DNA of 59,629 bases from Sphaerosporella brunnea. Its lineage: Eukaryota; Ascomycota; Pezizomycetes; Pezizales; Pyronemataceae. Shown piece after piece: positions 24,673-35,849 of the stretch. The translations under genes and the position numbers were made by a program. The notes under the pieces were generated by a model. The model did not search any database. It was not told the DNA's origin and saw nothing but the letters and a program-made list of their open reading frames with translations. The DNA lies in contig VXIS01000303.1 of assembly GCA_008704415.1 (NCBI GenBank), positions 1-59,629 of the forward strand. The letters run 5' to 3'. Each line of letters opens with the position of its first letter. Position 1 is the first letter of the stretch.

Positions 24673-24873
24673 ATGCCTGCCGTCGATTACAGCCTAGTCA
24701 AGCGCAGCAACTTCGCTTCCCGCGAACCCGGCGTCATCCTCGTCTTCTGCATCATCGGCGCCATCGGAATCCTGATCATCTTTCTCTACTTCTACAAGAG
24801 AAACCAGGCGAAGAAGGAGGCCGAAAAGGCTGGCGAGGATTCAGCTCGAAAGCATCGGGCCTCGGGACGTTAA
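24673..24873 (+). CDS. Small single-pass membrane protein
   Basis: 66 residues starting MPAVDYSLVKRSNFASREPG, then one hydrophobic helix of about 21 residues (VILVFCIIGAIGILIIFLYF, about 21-40) and a Lys/Glu-rich cytosolic-type tail (KRNQAKKEAEKAGED...). The layout (short N-terminus, one helix, basic tail immediately after) suggests a tail-in-cytosol membrane protein. Short proteins of this pattern occur across filamentous fungi, but I know of no function. The frame extends upstream without an earlier ATG; its upstream residues look non-coding. It is single-exon and lies alone between gene-poor stretches. Confidence 0.6.
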   Translation: MPAVDYSLVKRSNFASREPGVILVFCIIGAIGILIIFLYFYKRNQAKKEAEKAGEDSARKHRASGR

Positions 24874-25970
24874 GTGCAGACTGATTGGTCGGGTAATGCT
24901 GTGGTTATTGTAACGGTGCTGAATGGAGCTGGCCTAGCTGGGACGAGGATGCGAGGGACGGAATGGCATTTATTCAAGGTTTACACAGTCAATTGACAAC
25001 GAGCACGAGCAACTTCTCTGCTGCTGATGTGTGCGTTGATTGTGAAGTGAACCTTCCGAAAGAAGAATCTTCCCTCTTACTCAGCTCACGGTCGATTTGC
25101 ACAAAGCCAACAAATCTCGGAAACAAAAGCGAACCGCGGAACAAAGGGGGCCGGGAAATATTTTTTGCCTTTTGCCGATCTGTGATTTGCTGAGAGCATC
25201 GTGAATGAAGGTGATTTGACGCGCGAGGCGAGATGCTCTGGGCACCAGCGCCACCTCGCAAAGCTGCACGGCGGGCGGTGCAAGCATCAGCCAACGCTGC
25301 AGTGTAACAGCAGCAGCAGCCTATCAGGACGGGCTGATGGCGAGGTGGGTTTCAGCTGGAAAACAGAGCACGGTGTGTGTGCGTGTATGTATGTATGTAT
25401 TGTGTATTCTTCTTCTCGGTGGAAAGAAGGGGGCTGATATGTCGGATAGGGAGATTGCGGACGCTTCAAACGTGGCGTCTCAAGACGACATTCATGCCCC
25501 CTCCCCGCATTCAGCCCTGTGGAGACAACCGCCATTTCATTCGCTACCGAAGCGCAAAACACCCACCACCCCACCACCCCTTCCGCTGAATGGCAGCCAT
25601 GCCCACCCGCTCTCTATTTTCAGAAGCCCTGCCCTGCGCCTGCACTGGCATGTATGCATGTATCTATGTACTAGTGCTCTACTCTGCATTGTGCGTGTGC
25701 CGCTTTGTGAGCTTTTGCGAAGTGTCAGTCGTGGTGGCTTTCTCTTGCGCTTACCTCCTCATGCACCGCCGCCTCAACATCTCCACGTCGAGTATCACCT
25801 CCCCCATCTCGCGCTTCTGCTCTGGTGCCTTCGTTCTTACCTGCAACGGTTACTGCAGACGAGAGAGTGTGTGTGAATGCCTTAAGCTACTTACCCACTT
25901 CGATCCGCCCGCCCAGCGTGCCTCCCCAGCAACTACCCACCTGCCGAATACTTGATATTTATAGTCAGCC
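24874..25970. other. Intergenic / 5' leader of the next gene
   Basis: Frames of up to 179 residues overlap on both strands with no domain. The segment includes a (GTAT)n-like run at about 25384-25402. The last few hundred bases are probably promoter and 5' untranslated region of the 25971 gene. Confidence 0.5.
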
Positions 25971-28544
25971 ATGTCTTACAGGACACACGGAGACGACGAC
26001 GAAGAAGTCGAGCACCTTGGGCCCGGCAGCGCGGCGCCCACTCCTTATACCCCCGGTTCGGACCACTTCTTCTTTTCTCCCACCGCTTCACCCAACCCGA
26101 ATCGACCGTACGGATACACAGAGGTTCGACCGAACCCAGGGCCGCATCGCGTGTCGGGCTCGACGATCCACACGCAATCCACGACCCAGCACATAGGCAG
26201 CTCCAGCTCGGGTGACTTTGTGAAGTCTCGATATCGCAGGACTTTCAGCAACCTTTCGAAGACGGAAGAGATGTTGCGGAAATGGAGCACCGGCGTACAC
26301 TGGTACGTGCCGACGGCCTTGGTCGTGGTGTTTCTCCTGGGCTGTTTGGGCGCCTTGGGTCACCACCTGTTTTATGATCATCTCAATGACAAAGAGGCCA
26401 CCAACCAACTATGGATGCTGAGATATGGAACGTTTCTCGCATTTTGCACAAAGGCGGCGTTGGTGGGAGCTACCGTTCTGGCTTACCGGTTTGTATCCCC
26501 CCCCCTCCCTCCTGAATGAAAACGCAACTAAGATTGTGTAAATTGCAGACAACGGCTATGGCAATCCCTCCGTGAAAAACCGATATCGATCCGCGGACTT
26601 GACGCATTGTTTTCGGTCGTCGAGGATCCAACATGGTTCATCATGGCACCTGAAATGTTTATGAGGGCTCGAGTAGCCACCGTAATGGCGCTCGCCACTT
26701 GGTTGATTCCAATCGCATCAGTCCTTTCTCCGGGTGCCCTCACCACACACCTCAAAAACCAAACATATCCCGATTCGTGCCTGGTGCAAACGGTCAACTT
26801 CTCTCAGGAAGCAGATGCGGATTGGCGGAATCCCAGATACGGCCGAGCTGGTTACAACATCGCGTTCTTCAATACCACACCACCACCACCAGCAACTTCT
26901 ATGGCCGATTGGTTCGACCAACCGTCGTTCCAGAGCGACCGCATAACGAAGCTCGCGTTCTTCTCCCAACAGGTAGTCCCGGAAAAAACCTCGCCGTGCC
27001 CTGGATTCAACTGCACATATGATATTGAGGTCAGTTGAACCCCCCCCCCCCCCTCTTTAAATTCTAAAAGTGGCTGTGAATATTAACCGCAATACTTAGT
27101 TTTGGGCGCCCTGGTACAACTGCAGCGATGTGAGTTTCTCGGATCCAGACTCGCCATTCAACCTTGACGACTTCATTCCACGGTCGAAGCCCCTTCTGGA
27201 CCAAGGAAAAGACTACATCTTCCAGATGAAAGACGACAACGCCACCAATTACCCACGGCCACAGCCCGAATACAATAGCAGTTCATATCTCGGGCAGGGG
27301 ATTTTCCATGGCGACCCCGATGTGTGGTTCGGAGTGGTAACCAACACCACACGCATAAATACCGATCCCGCCACCATGCGGCGCTGGAAATATGTAATGG
27401 AGCCCCACGCAATCCGCTGCAAACATCAGCGAGCAAAATACAAGGTCATTTCCCAATGGAATGGCGACAAGCTGGCATCGCGCCGTGCAGAGGTTTCGCA
27501 AGGTCAAGCGTTGTTCGATCAGTGGGGCATCACTTCCCTCGGTCCTTTAGACAATATGGAACGGTATAAGGAGTTTACGGCGTATTATGGCGTTGCGTCG
27601 GGTCTGCGTGATTTCATCCGAGGATCTCTCGTCAAGGTATGCAATCCCCCATCTTAAATAACTCGCAGACGGGGGCCCGGGAGTAAACTGATGGACGAGG
27701 AAAATAATAATAACAGGACAATTACACCTCGAATCTGGTGACTCAATCCTTCATCTCTAAAACCCGGCTCGTGAATCCGGATACATCAGAAGCAGCACCG
27801 AATTTCTTAACAACATTCCAGGGATTCTATGAAGAGCTCGTCCTGTCATTCCTATCCGAGCCCTACCTTGAGATCGCAAACAAGCAGAGTGTGAACTGCA
27901 CCAAATCGTGAGTTTTTATCACACCCACATAACAACTCACCCAACAATTTTTTTGTTTTTTTTTTTTTGTTTTTTTTCCATGGGTTATACTGAAGGCGAA
28001 ACATGCACAGCCGCCTAGAAAACCGCTTCCTCTACAAGCCCGCGTAAGCCCCCCCCCCCCCCAATCGCCAGCATGACGCATCTCTTTCTAACTGCCTCTC
28101 TCTCTCAGCTCCCTATGGTTCGGCTACTCAGTCGCCATCATCGTCGCCTTCATCTCCTCCCTAATCGGCAGCCTCGCGATCCGCCACAACGGCATGTGCT
28201 CGGACACCACCTTCTCCAAGATCCTCGTGACCACGCGCAACCCGACGCTCGACAAAGTCATCATGTCCTACCCCGGCGTCGCGCTCGGCGGCGACCCCAT
28301 GCCCAAGGAACTCGAAAACACAGAGCTGAAATTCGGCGTCGTGGACTTCAAGCGCGACGAGCCCACCGCCACCACCCCGCTGCTGACGATGCCCCATACC
28401 GCCTTCGGCCTGCCCGACGAGATCGGCACCCTCAATAAGCTGGATGTGCGTCGCGCCGTCGAGGTGCAGGAGTCGAGCGATATCGAGCTGGGCAGTAGGG
28501 GCATCTTTGTTTCGGGGGCCGGACTGGGCGCGTTGCCAGGTTGA
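25971..28544 (+). CDS. Fungal multi-pass membrane protein with large glycosylated ectodomain
   Basis: Exons 25971-26488, 26549-27029, 27100-27636, 27717-27907, 27996-28043 and 28109-28544 give 736 residues. A hydrophilic, Ser/Pro-rich N-terminus of about 100 residues is followed by hydrophobic segments at about 105-128, 150-172 and 220-242. Then comes a long region with many N-x-S/T sites and paired Cys (CPGFNC), and a last hydrophobic segment (about 605-625, FGYSVAIIVAFISSLIGSLA) before a cytosolic tail. This arrangement matches a Pezizomycotina-wide family often auto-labelled 'formylmethionine deformylase-like', but no deformylase motif is visible, so that name should not be trusted. The function is unknown; a plasma-membrane or cell-wall role is plausible. 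The gene is convergent with the Ost-alpha-like gene. Confidence 0.8.
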
Positions 28545-28570
28545 TGCTGCCCGGAGACCGGGTGTTGTGT

Positions 28571-28602
<32 letters not shown>

Positions 28603-28943
28603 TGGATTTTTTGGATTTTTTGGATTTTTTGGCGTTATTTCTGTGTATATGCCTTTTATGATACCATGGTGGTGGGTTTTGGTGCTTCTACTCCAAGGCC
28701 AACCGAGCGATCGAGTGACATAAAATGACTCGAAACAATCCTCTATTAAGCTAATACAATTCATCACCTTCATGCCCCAAGCAGTGCAAGCGGTAGGTAT
28801 CCCAAAAAAAAGAAGAAGAAAAAAAGAAGAACAAGTAGATACTCCAAACAAAGCAAATAATAAAAAAAAAAAAGCCAAACAGAAAAGGGGCGCAAGAAAG
28901 AAAAGGCAAATTGTGTACATCCCTTGGATCCCCCTGGTTGTTG
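28545..28943. other. Convergent 3' intergenic region
   Basis: 400 b between the stops of two convergent genes. It holds the T run with GGATTTTTT repeats on the left and A-rich tracts at about 28803-28830 and 28859-28872 on the right, so each strand has T-rich sequence after its stop. Confidence 0.6.
28576..28630. repeat. 28-b T run plus three GGATTTTTT units
   Basis: An uninterrupted run of 28 T (28576-28603) is followed by three exact copies of the 9-mer GGATTTTTT. It starts 32 b after the stop of the upstream gene, between two convergent genes. Confidence 0.9.
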
Positions 28944-30985
28944 TTAGACTTCCCTCCACCTCTCCCCGGTGCTGGTAGTATACCCTGCCCCTGCCCCGCC
29001 GTCTCCCGGCCGCCGCGTATTAGGCCCCTGGTACACGCCTTCAGAATTTACCATGCTCCCGCTGTACGTAAACCCGCCTGTGTGCGGCTGCGCTGCCGGG
29101 GGTTGGAAATGCAGCAGTTCGTGGTGCTCGTCTGGGCTTCGGGGCGCCGGCGATGGAACGTATGGCGCCGGGTTTGGCATTTCCATCCCGATTTCCGAGG
29201 CGGGGTAGGGGAGGCCGGATGTTGGGAAGGTGGGACGGCGGCGGTGGGGGCTGGCAGGAAGGAGCTCTTGCGGACTGTAGGCGTGAGGGCTAGTGGGGTG
29301 GTGGTGGTGATTTCGCGGGCTTGTGGGACCCTGCGGAGGATACGATGGTTGGAAGCCAGTGTTTAGCGGGGGTGGATTCGGAGGCTGTGGGGAGGGTTGA
29401 GGTCGGTACCCCGAATGCGCCGTTTCCACAAGGCCGTGGGTCGGGACATCGTCCTCTACCGTGGCTACGTGCTCCCCCTCGTTCGGCGTTGGGTGCTCTA
29501 CCGTTAACCCTCCGTGGAGTGGTGCGTACACACCGAGTCCTCCCGTCCCCGAACTCGGCCAGCTGCCTGGTGGCGCTACTAGAGGATGGGTGCTGCTGTA
29601 GCTATTGTGTTTCTGTGGCCGCGGAGGGAGGTTGACACTGCTGTTGCTGCCGCCCAGCTTTTCGGCTTGCTCGTGACGGTGGCGGTGGCCGACCAAGCAC
29701 CACTTGATACCCCGCGCTACAGCCTTGATGATGTCGAAGGGGTTGAACACGTCCAGCAGAGCTCTAAAAACGCGGGCGCGCGGGGGACGGGTACCGTAGA
29801 TGAGCTGAGTCTCCCACTGGGCAATGTATGGGGTCGCCGGGAAAGCGAAGAGGTGGAAGATGGAGAAGATGATCATTTCGAAGCACACGAGGATGGCGTT
29901 GAATCCGACCGCGATGTCGCCGGGAGAGATGATACGAGAGGGTTTGACAATGTTTGCGGAGGAGAGGAGGGTGCATACGACCATCTGCCAGAAACAGAGG
30001 AAGATGACCATTTTGATGCAGAGCAATTTCAGCAGTGGCTTTTTGTCGGCGATCGTTTGCTTGATGTTCATGTAGAAGGCGATCAGCATGTACATGGCTA
30101 TTGAGACGGCAATACAGTCGAAAAACATGCACCAGAAGTGCGCGAAAGCGGGATGGTTTGAGTCTTCGCAATATTTGCCATACGCCTGGGTTACGGTTGC
30201 GATGATGGTAGTCGCGACACGGATGAAGCAGTACTGAAAGATACAGATCCAGACAATCTACTTTGATGTCAGTTCTTCACTCTGATACCCTACAATCTGA
30301 GTGGATTACGTTGAACCAGGTCAATCCGTTCCTAGGTGGCCGCCATTTTCCTCCAATACATTTGTTAATCCAGTTCACGGGCCATGGCCACGGTTCCACC
30401 CTCATTGTCGCAAAGAACACCTTCTGCTCATGGAGTTCCGGCGCAATGTAGCAACACATCAGGCTGAAAAACGAAGCCACCGCGAAGGCCTCGTAGCAAT
30501 CTCCTGCACCCTGTCAGTCCATGCGCCCACCATCCCCTCCCCCGTGCAGTGTGGGCCCATACGTGCAACGGTCCAATACACCTCGTGCCAGTACCAGACA
30601 TAGCTGAACATCGTCAAGACCGAGTATATAGGCACCATCCAGAGTATCCGAATGATCTGGCGCTGTTCACCGCGGTTCGTGTAGTTCGAGGCATGTTTGT
30701 AGATGAGGAAGAACGACACGAGGGTTGAAATGACTGTGCAGCCCTGCGACAATATCGACGTTAGCTTTGTCGAGAAATGAAATGGTTAATATATCCAGCG
30801 AAGAGAGGAGGAGAACGCACGACACAAATTAGCCAACCCAGGGTGTGAAAGGTGAGAGAGCCCACGACTGGATCAACCTTCCCTGCGCTTACCGTCAATG
30901 ACAGGCCGCTCCGCGAGAACTAGCTGGGCGGATAACGCAGGTACGTACAGTGTGTATCGGAAAGTGTAGAGTTGCACACAACCAT
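28944..30985 (-). CDS. Ost-alpha / TMEM184-type transporter homologue (DUF300)
   Basis: Minus-strand exons 30985-30949, 30882-30821, 30743-30563, 30503-30310 and 30257-28944 give 595 residues. The short first exon (MVVCNSTLSDTH) joins through a 66-b intron to WKVDPVVGSLTFHTLGW, as in the family's N-terminus. Family hallmarks are visible: RGEQRQIIRILWMVPIYS, DCYEAFAVASFFSLMCCYIAP (formed across an intron), GLTWFNIVWICIFQYC and an IAMYMLIAFY helix. Seven hydrophobic segments are expected. After about residue 290 a long Pro/His/Ser-rich cytosolic tail (about 300 residues) follows. Family members are linked to solute or lipid transport (animal Ost-alpha) and vacuolar membrane protein function in fungi; the substrate here is unknown. 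Confidence 0.88.
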
Positions 30986-32153
30986 CGCAGTGTATTGTCG
31001 GGGGGTTGTGGGAGAAAGAGTAGCGATCACGAAAGAGTGGAAGCAGAGGAAGAGCGACAGAACTGGCAGGCAGGAGAATTTCCCTGGGCAGAAGACATGA
31101 AACCAACGGCGGCCCGCAGTTCAGGGACAACGATCTGCTAATGGCTAGCTGACGACGACACAGAGAGCGTCTCGAGTGGACATTTGTCTCGGAGGGGGAA
31201 GACCAAAGAGCCACAGCCACAGGCGCCGGACACACAACTTGCAAGCGCCTTCTTGGCTGTCCAAACTGACGACGCCGCTTTGCTGGGTGACGAAACGGAC
31301 AGCCCGACGCCACAGCGCGCACAGCCACCCGCAGCCGCCGAGAAGAGCTCGATCGTTGCTATTTTGACGCGCGCACATCTACACCGCCTTGTCACTTGAT
31401 GGCTCGATCGAGTTCCTCAAAGTTCAAAGGCGCTCGATGCCGGGCGGCCTCATGCATGCGTTCGGCTCCACGCAGTGCTCCGCCAGCATTCGGCTCGGCA
31501 TCTCAAGAGGGCGAGGGACCCAATTGCAACGATTGGAGAAGAAGACCGTGTATTCCTTCGGTCTCGGGATTTCGATTGATACCGCGCACCGCATCCATGG
31601 CCACACTGCTTTGTCGACAAAGACGTTGCCGTAACATCCGGACATCCACAATGGGCCGTCGACAGGAAAAATACGACCGGAGGATTGCACCGGGCTGGCG
31701 ATCTCAATTGAAGTTTCCAGGGGTCAAAGTTGTGCGTGCCTACCTGCAGATACCTCCCAGATGTAGGCAGAAGGCAGGCAGCTAGATACATGTACTCTCT
31801 GTAGCGTAGCAACGTTCAATCTCCGCTGTCGATCGACGGGTTGGTGTAGGTACTCACTTACTGACGTGCTTGCTTATGTAAGTCTGATAGCCCCTATCGC
31901 CAACTGCGTTCTTGGCAGCGACAAAGGGAACCACCGCATCCGAAGCTGAAACTGCTTCTCTGCGGCGCAGCCCGCCCGCCCAGCCTGCCCCAATCTCAGG
32001 CGTGGCTCTCAGATCGTGCCTCAAAACCCCCCCCCCCCCCCCCCTTCCCTCGCCCAACCCAGAGATCGGCTCTAGATAGATCTCAAAACACTCCCGAGAC
32101 CGCCTGCCTAGTATCCATAGCTTCGTATAGGTACACCTAGCTCAACAGCAGCA
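30986..32153. other. Divergent promoter region
   Basis: 1.17 kb between the starts of the Ost-alpha-like gene (minus) and the C2-domain gene (plus). Overlapping frames on both strands (for example 31396-31785 plus, 31424-31812 minus) show no family features. A run of about 18 C lies at 32027-32044. Confidence 0.55.
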
Positions 32154-33848
32154 ATGCCGAGCTCCTCTCCCACAGTACTGGCATCTCGGGTGACGACCAC
32201 CTTTTCGTCGTCGCCGTCGCCCGGCTTCCCCGAAGGCCCACGCTACACCCTGCGAATTACTTTCCACAGCGCCACGCACCTGCCGATCGGCGACATCCCG
32301 TCCTTCACCAGCGACCCCTACATCATCGCAACGCTGCGCTTCCCAGGCACCGGCCTGCCGAAGCTGCATTACCGCACGCGCACCCAGCGCTCAACCCTTG
32401 AGCCCGAGTGGAACGAGACATGGGGGGTGTCGAACGTGCCAAAGACGGGGGCGCTGCTGAAGGTGAAGATAATGGACGAAGACCCGGGGGACCATGACGA
32501 CCGGCTTGGGGTGACACGGATCGAGACCGGGCGGTTGGACGGCGACGCCAACGACGGGGGCGAAAAGCAGCTTGACCGGCGCCAGACCCTCAAAACCGAC
32601 AGCGGGGTGTGGGTAGGATTTCTGCGGGTCGCGACTGGGGTGGTGCGCTGTCGCCGCGGCGGGGTGAAGGGGGAGGTCGAAGTCACCATCGCTGCGGAGG
32701 TGATGCAGGGCCAGCCTGTGGAGCAGGTGGAGGACCGCGCTTACACCGTTTCTCCCAATCGTTGGAGCCAGCATTTTTCCCCCCTCATCGGCATCATCAC
32801 TCATACCAAACAGCCTGAAGATTCTGAAAACGCAGAATCTTCGCGCAGACCCAGCGTTCAGCGCTTTTCGTTCACGGCTACGAAAATTCAGTTGACGGGC
32901 CCCCTGCCGCCGTCGCTTAACCACCGTTATGTTGCGTTCCGCCCCATCATAAAGACTTTCTATACCAAGTCCGGCTTGCTGGGAATAGTCCTCAATCGTG
33001 CGCTCAAACACCAGTATCGTACCATCTATAGCTACGGAAGAAACACCGCCTACGGCGAATGCGACAGTGATGAGGATTTGGCGCGAAAAGTGCTGGAGTT
33101 CACGCATTGGGGAGAGGGTGGCAGGGTGTTTACATACGTCATCACTCTCGACGGTGAATGGCGGTTTACTGAGACGGGTAAAGAGTTTGGGATCCAGATG
33201 CTGAGCAAGGTACCCCTCCCCCCCAATATCTTTTTCCCCTCACCCCATTCATTAGCGTTTTTTTTTGTTAACTTCCTGGTGCAGCACACTATGCACAGCT
33301 GCGTCAGTATCTACGTCGGCTTTGCCGGTGAATTCTTCGTGCGAGACCTTAAACATGAGTCCAAGCGCAAAGACAAAGACGCACAGAAAAACATCGACGA
33401 CTACGAACTAGTCATCGACAACGACAGCGGTACGTACCGGCCACCAAAGGAGCACGTGGAAGCACTACAGCGGTTTCTGGACCGCGCATTGCCAAAACTC
33501 AAGGTGCGCACCGCGGACGCGTTCGACGAGGAGCACATCGCCATGAAAAAGGCGCACGCGGCAGAGAAGGCTAGTAGAGGCAGGGCTAGATACAAGCAGC
33601 CCAGCGGAAGCAGAAGTTCCAGCGAGAGTAGTAGCGATGAGGAGGAGTTGCGGAGCGGGCGGATTGGCATCGGGAGGAGCATTAAGAAGAAGATGTGGAA
33701 GAAGGTTGAGAGGAGTGACGATGCGGCCGTGGTCACGGCGGAAGTGGTCGGTATGGCGGAGGGCTTGGTCGAGGGGAAGGGGAAGCAGAAGGAGGACGTG
33801 GGTGCCCAGGCAGAGGCTTCATCGACAGCAGCAGCAGCGGCAATGTGA
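32154..33848 (+). CDS. C2-domain protein
   Basis: Exons 32154-33209 and 33285-33848 give 539 residues. The intervening 75 b have a GTACCC donor and a GTGCAG acceptor and are open in frame, so retention would add 25 residues. The N-terminal half contains a C2 domain (about 28-190): YTLRITFHSATHLPIGD, SDPYIIATL, LEPEWNETW and DEDPGDHDDRLG, with Asp clusters in the Ca2+-binding loops. The middle (RYVAFRPIIKTFYTKSGLLG...EFTHWGEGGRVFTYVITLDGEWRFTETG) is a conserved-looking fungal module I cannot name. The C-terminus is charged with a Ser/Glu-rich patch (SSSESSSDEEE). Membrane or phospholipid recruitment is inferred from C2; no catalytic domain is seen. Confidence 0.82.
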   Translation: MPSSSPTVLASRVTTTFSSSPSPGFPEGPRYTLRITFHSATHLPIGDIPSFTSDPYIIATLRFPGTGLPKLHYRTRTQRSTLEPEWNETWGVSNVPKTGALLKVKIMDEDPGDHDDRLGVTRIETGRLDGDANDGGEKQLDRRQTLKTDSGVWVGFLRVATGVVRCRRGGVKGEVEVTIAAEVMQGQPVEQVEDRAYTVSPNRWSQHFSPLIGIITHTKQPEDSENAESSRRPSVQRFSFTATKIQLTGPLPPSLNHRYVAFRPIIKTFYTKSGLLGIVLNRALKHQYRTIYSYGRNTAYGECDSDEDLARKVLEFTHWGEGGRVFTYVITLDGEWRFTETGKEFGIQMLSKVPLPPNIFFPSPHSLAFFFVNFLVQHTMHSCVSIYVGFAGEFFVRDLKHESKRKDKDAQKNIDDYELVIDNDSGTYRPPKEHVEALQRFLDRALPKLKVRTADAFDEEHIAMKKAHAAEKASRGRARYKQPSGSRSSSESSSDEEELRSGRIGIGRSIKKKMWKKVERSDDAAVVTAEVVGMAEGLVEGKGKQKEDVGAQAEASSTAAAAAM

Positions 33849-34934
33849 TGGCTCGCGATGTTTGCTTACTATATGATACCCTATTTAGTAATTTTAATAC
33901 CCTGTTTACCGTCGAGTGAGCGCACATGACGATAGTTTTTCAAATTTCCGCGTTCTGGAGTGGATAAGGCTATTGGCCGGCTAATCAACAAGAGCCCGGG
34001 GCTGTGCTTGGAGGAAATCCGGCCGCGTGGAGCAATTGGGTCTTAAGCTTGCTGCTCGATGACATGTACTAAAGGTGGACCCTTGATTCCGTCGTTCCCA
34101 ATTGTATCCATCCATGATGTGCTCATGCAGGACAAGCTCACTTCAACTCTACTCTAGATGCTTACCTACCACGGAAGACAGAGTTGTTCGCCAATGCACC
34201 CCCACTACCTATAACACCCAGGGCACAATACATTATAGAGTACGAGTACGTGCAAAGTCTCGTGGAGACCAACGGTTGACCCTCTCCCCTATCGCTAGCT
34301 AGCAGCCCAATCCAATCCAATCTCCGGACACGGCCGCTTGTCTCGCCGGCTCATTTCGGCGCGCGATTGGTGGGCGGCGTCATTACCAGCCGAACCCGAA
34401 TGATTCGAAATTGGCCGGCCTCACCTACAACTGTACCCATCTGTTCACGGGAGGGATTAAAATATGACGACGAACTCGTTTCTTCAAGTTCTAGAATTCT
34501 TACCGCGATCGCGCTGGTGAGTGGGTGGGGTTGTTGTCTGCCAGCGAACGAGGTGTGGGCAGCTGGCCACGGGATTCGAGTGATGGAGGTCGCAGATTTG
34601 GGCGAGCGCCACACCGGAGTGGAAGTGGCTGGCGATCCCAGCGCTAAACTCGATTTGTTCCCTCGGGCTGCCACCAGAAGGATGGATGCTGATGCTGCCA
34701 CCCACTTCGACTTCGCCGCCAGCAGCCGTTGCATACATACATGGTGACTTGCCCAAGCCCCTCGAGCGGCAACAGCGAGGGAAAATGCAGCGATTAGCGC
34801 GTCTTGGCTCGGTTATTGTCATGCTGCTGCTGCTGATGCTGACGATGATGATGACCGCATGTGTGAAGTTAAGCTTTGTATGTTCGGTTCATCTGTATTC
34901 GACGCAGCAGGGACATGGTTCGTCCGTTCGTTCG

Positions 34935-34963
34935 TTCTTTCTTTCTTTCTTTCTTTCTTTCTT
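34935..34963. repeat. (TTTC)n microsatellite
   Basis: About seven CTTT units following TTCG repeats. Confidence 0.85.
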
Positions 34964-35156
34964 AATCGGGGTGCAGTCCGTTTGATACGTACATGCTGCG
35001 ATGTGATGTGATTTGGCAGGTTGTGTTGTTAAAGTTGGTGGTGGTGGTTGGTGATGGGTGTTCTGGAAACTTGAATGCCGTCTGTGCGTTGCGGCATTCT
35101 CGAAAGAAAACCGACCCTTGCTAATCTCGCCAATCGCACAGCTTGCGCCCCGCTCG

Positions 35157-35217
35157 GAGGAAGGAAGGAAGGAAGGAAAGAAGAAGGAAAGAAGAAGGAA
35201 AGAAGAAGGAAAGAAGG
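35157..35217. repeat. Purine repeat (GGAA)n then GAAGGAAA units
   Basis: Four GGAA units merge into four copies of a GAAGGAAAGAA-like unit. The strand asymmetry is complete (only A and G over about 60 b). Confidence 0.85.
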
Positions 35218-35817
35218 CAACGAAGAAGCATAGCGAAAAACGCAACCCAAACCTAAGAGCAACCACACCAACCACACCAACCACACCAACCACCACAACC
35301 ACCACATTCTCCCGCTACCGCTGTTGCTTGCCCTCCACACCACGTAGAACTCTGCTTCGTCCGAACATCCTCCAACCACTCCGACTGTCAACGACCCACC
35401 CCCCCCTGCCAGCTCCACCCACCCACATACCCCACGAAATTACTACTACATACACCCACCACCACCACCGCCTCGCGCTCGCTCCATCGGTGCCCTTAAA
35501 GTAACTCATCCTCCGGCCATACCCACCAGTATCCCAATCTATCATCTTGTCCGCCGCCGCCGCTGCCCCCCCATCTCTCGCTTCCGCATCCCCTCATCCA
35601 ATTCATCCAATCGGCCGCTCGAATCCCTGCCGCGCCTCTTTTTTGCATTAATACACTTGGTGTGCGTCGAAGCTCGCAGGAAGGCTGGGTAACAGGTGTG
35701 TGATACATTCGCTCGCCTGCTAAGTATTCGACAAACCTCTCCTATCCCGACTCCAACATACCCGGCTGGCGAGGGCCTGATACCGAGACCACCGAGTCAC
35801 CCTTCCTCCCCCGACAA

Positions 35818-35849
35818 CCACCACCACCACCACCACCACCACCACCACC
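35818..35849. repeat. (CCA)n microsatellite
   Basis: About ten CCA triplets ending in CCCA repeats. Similar ACCACACCA repeats occur at about 35262-35305. Confidence 0.85.
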
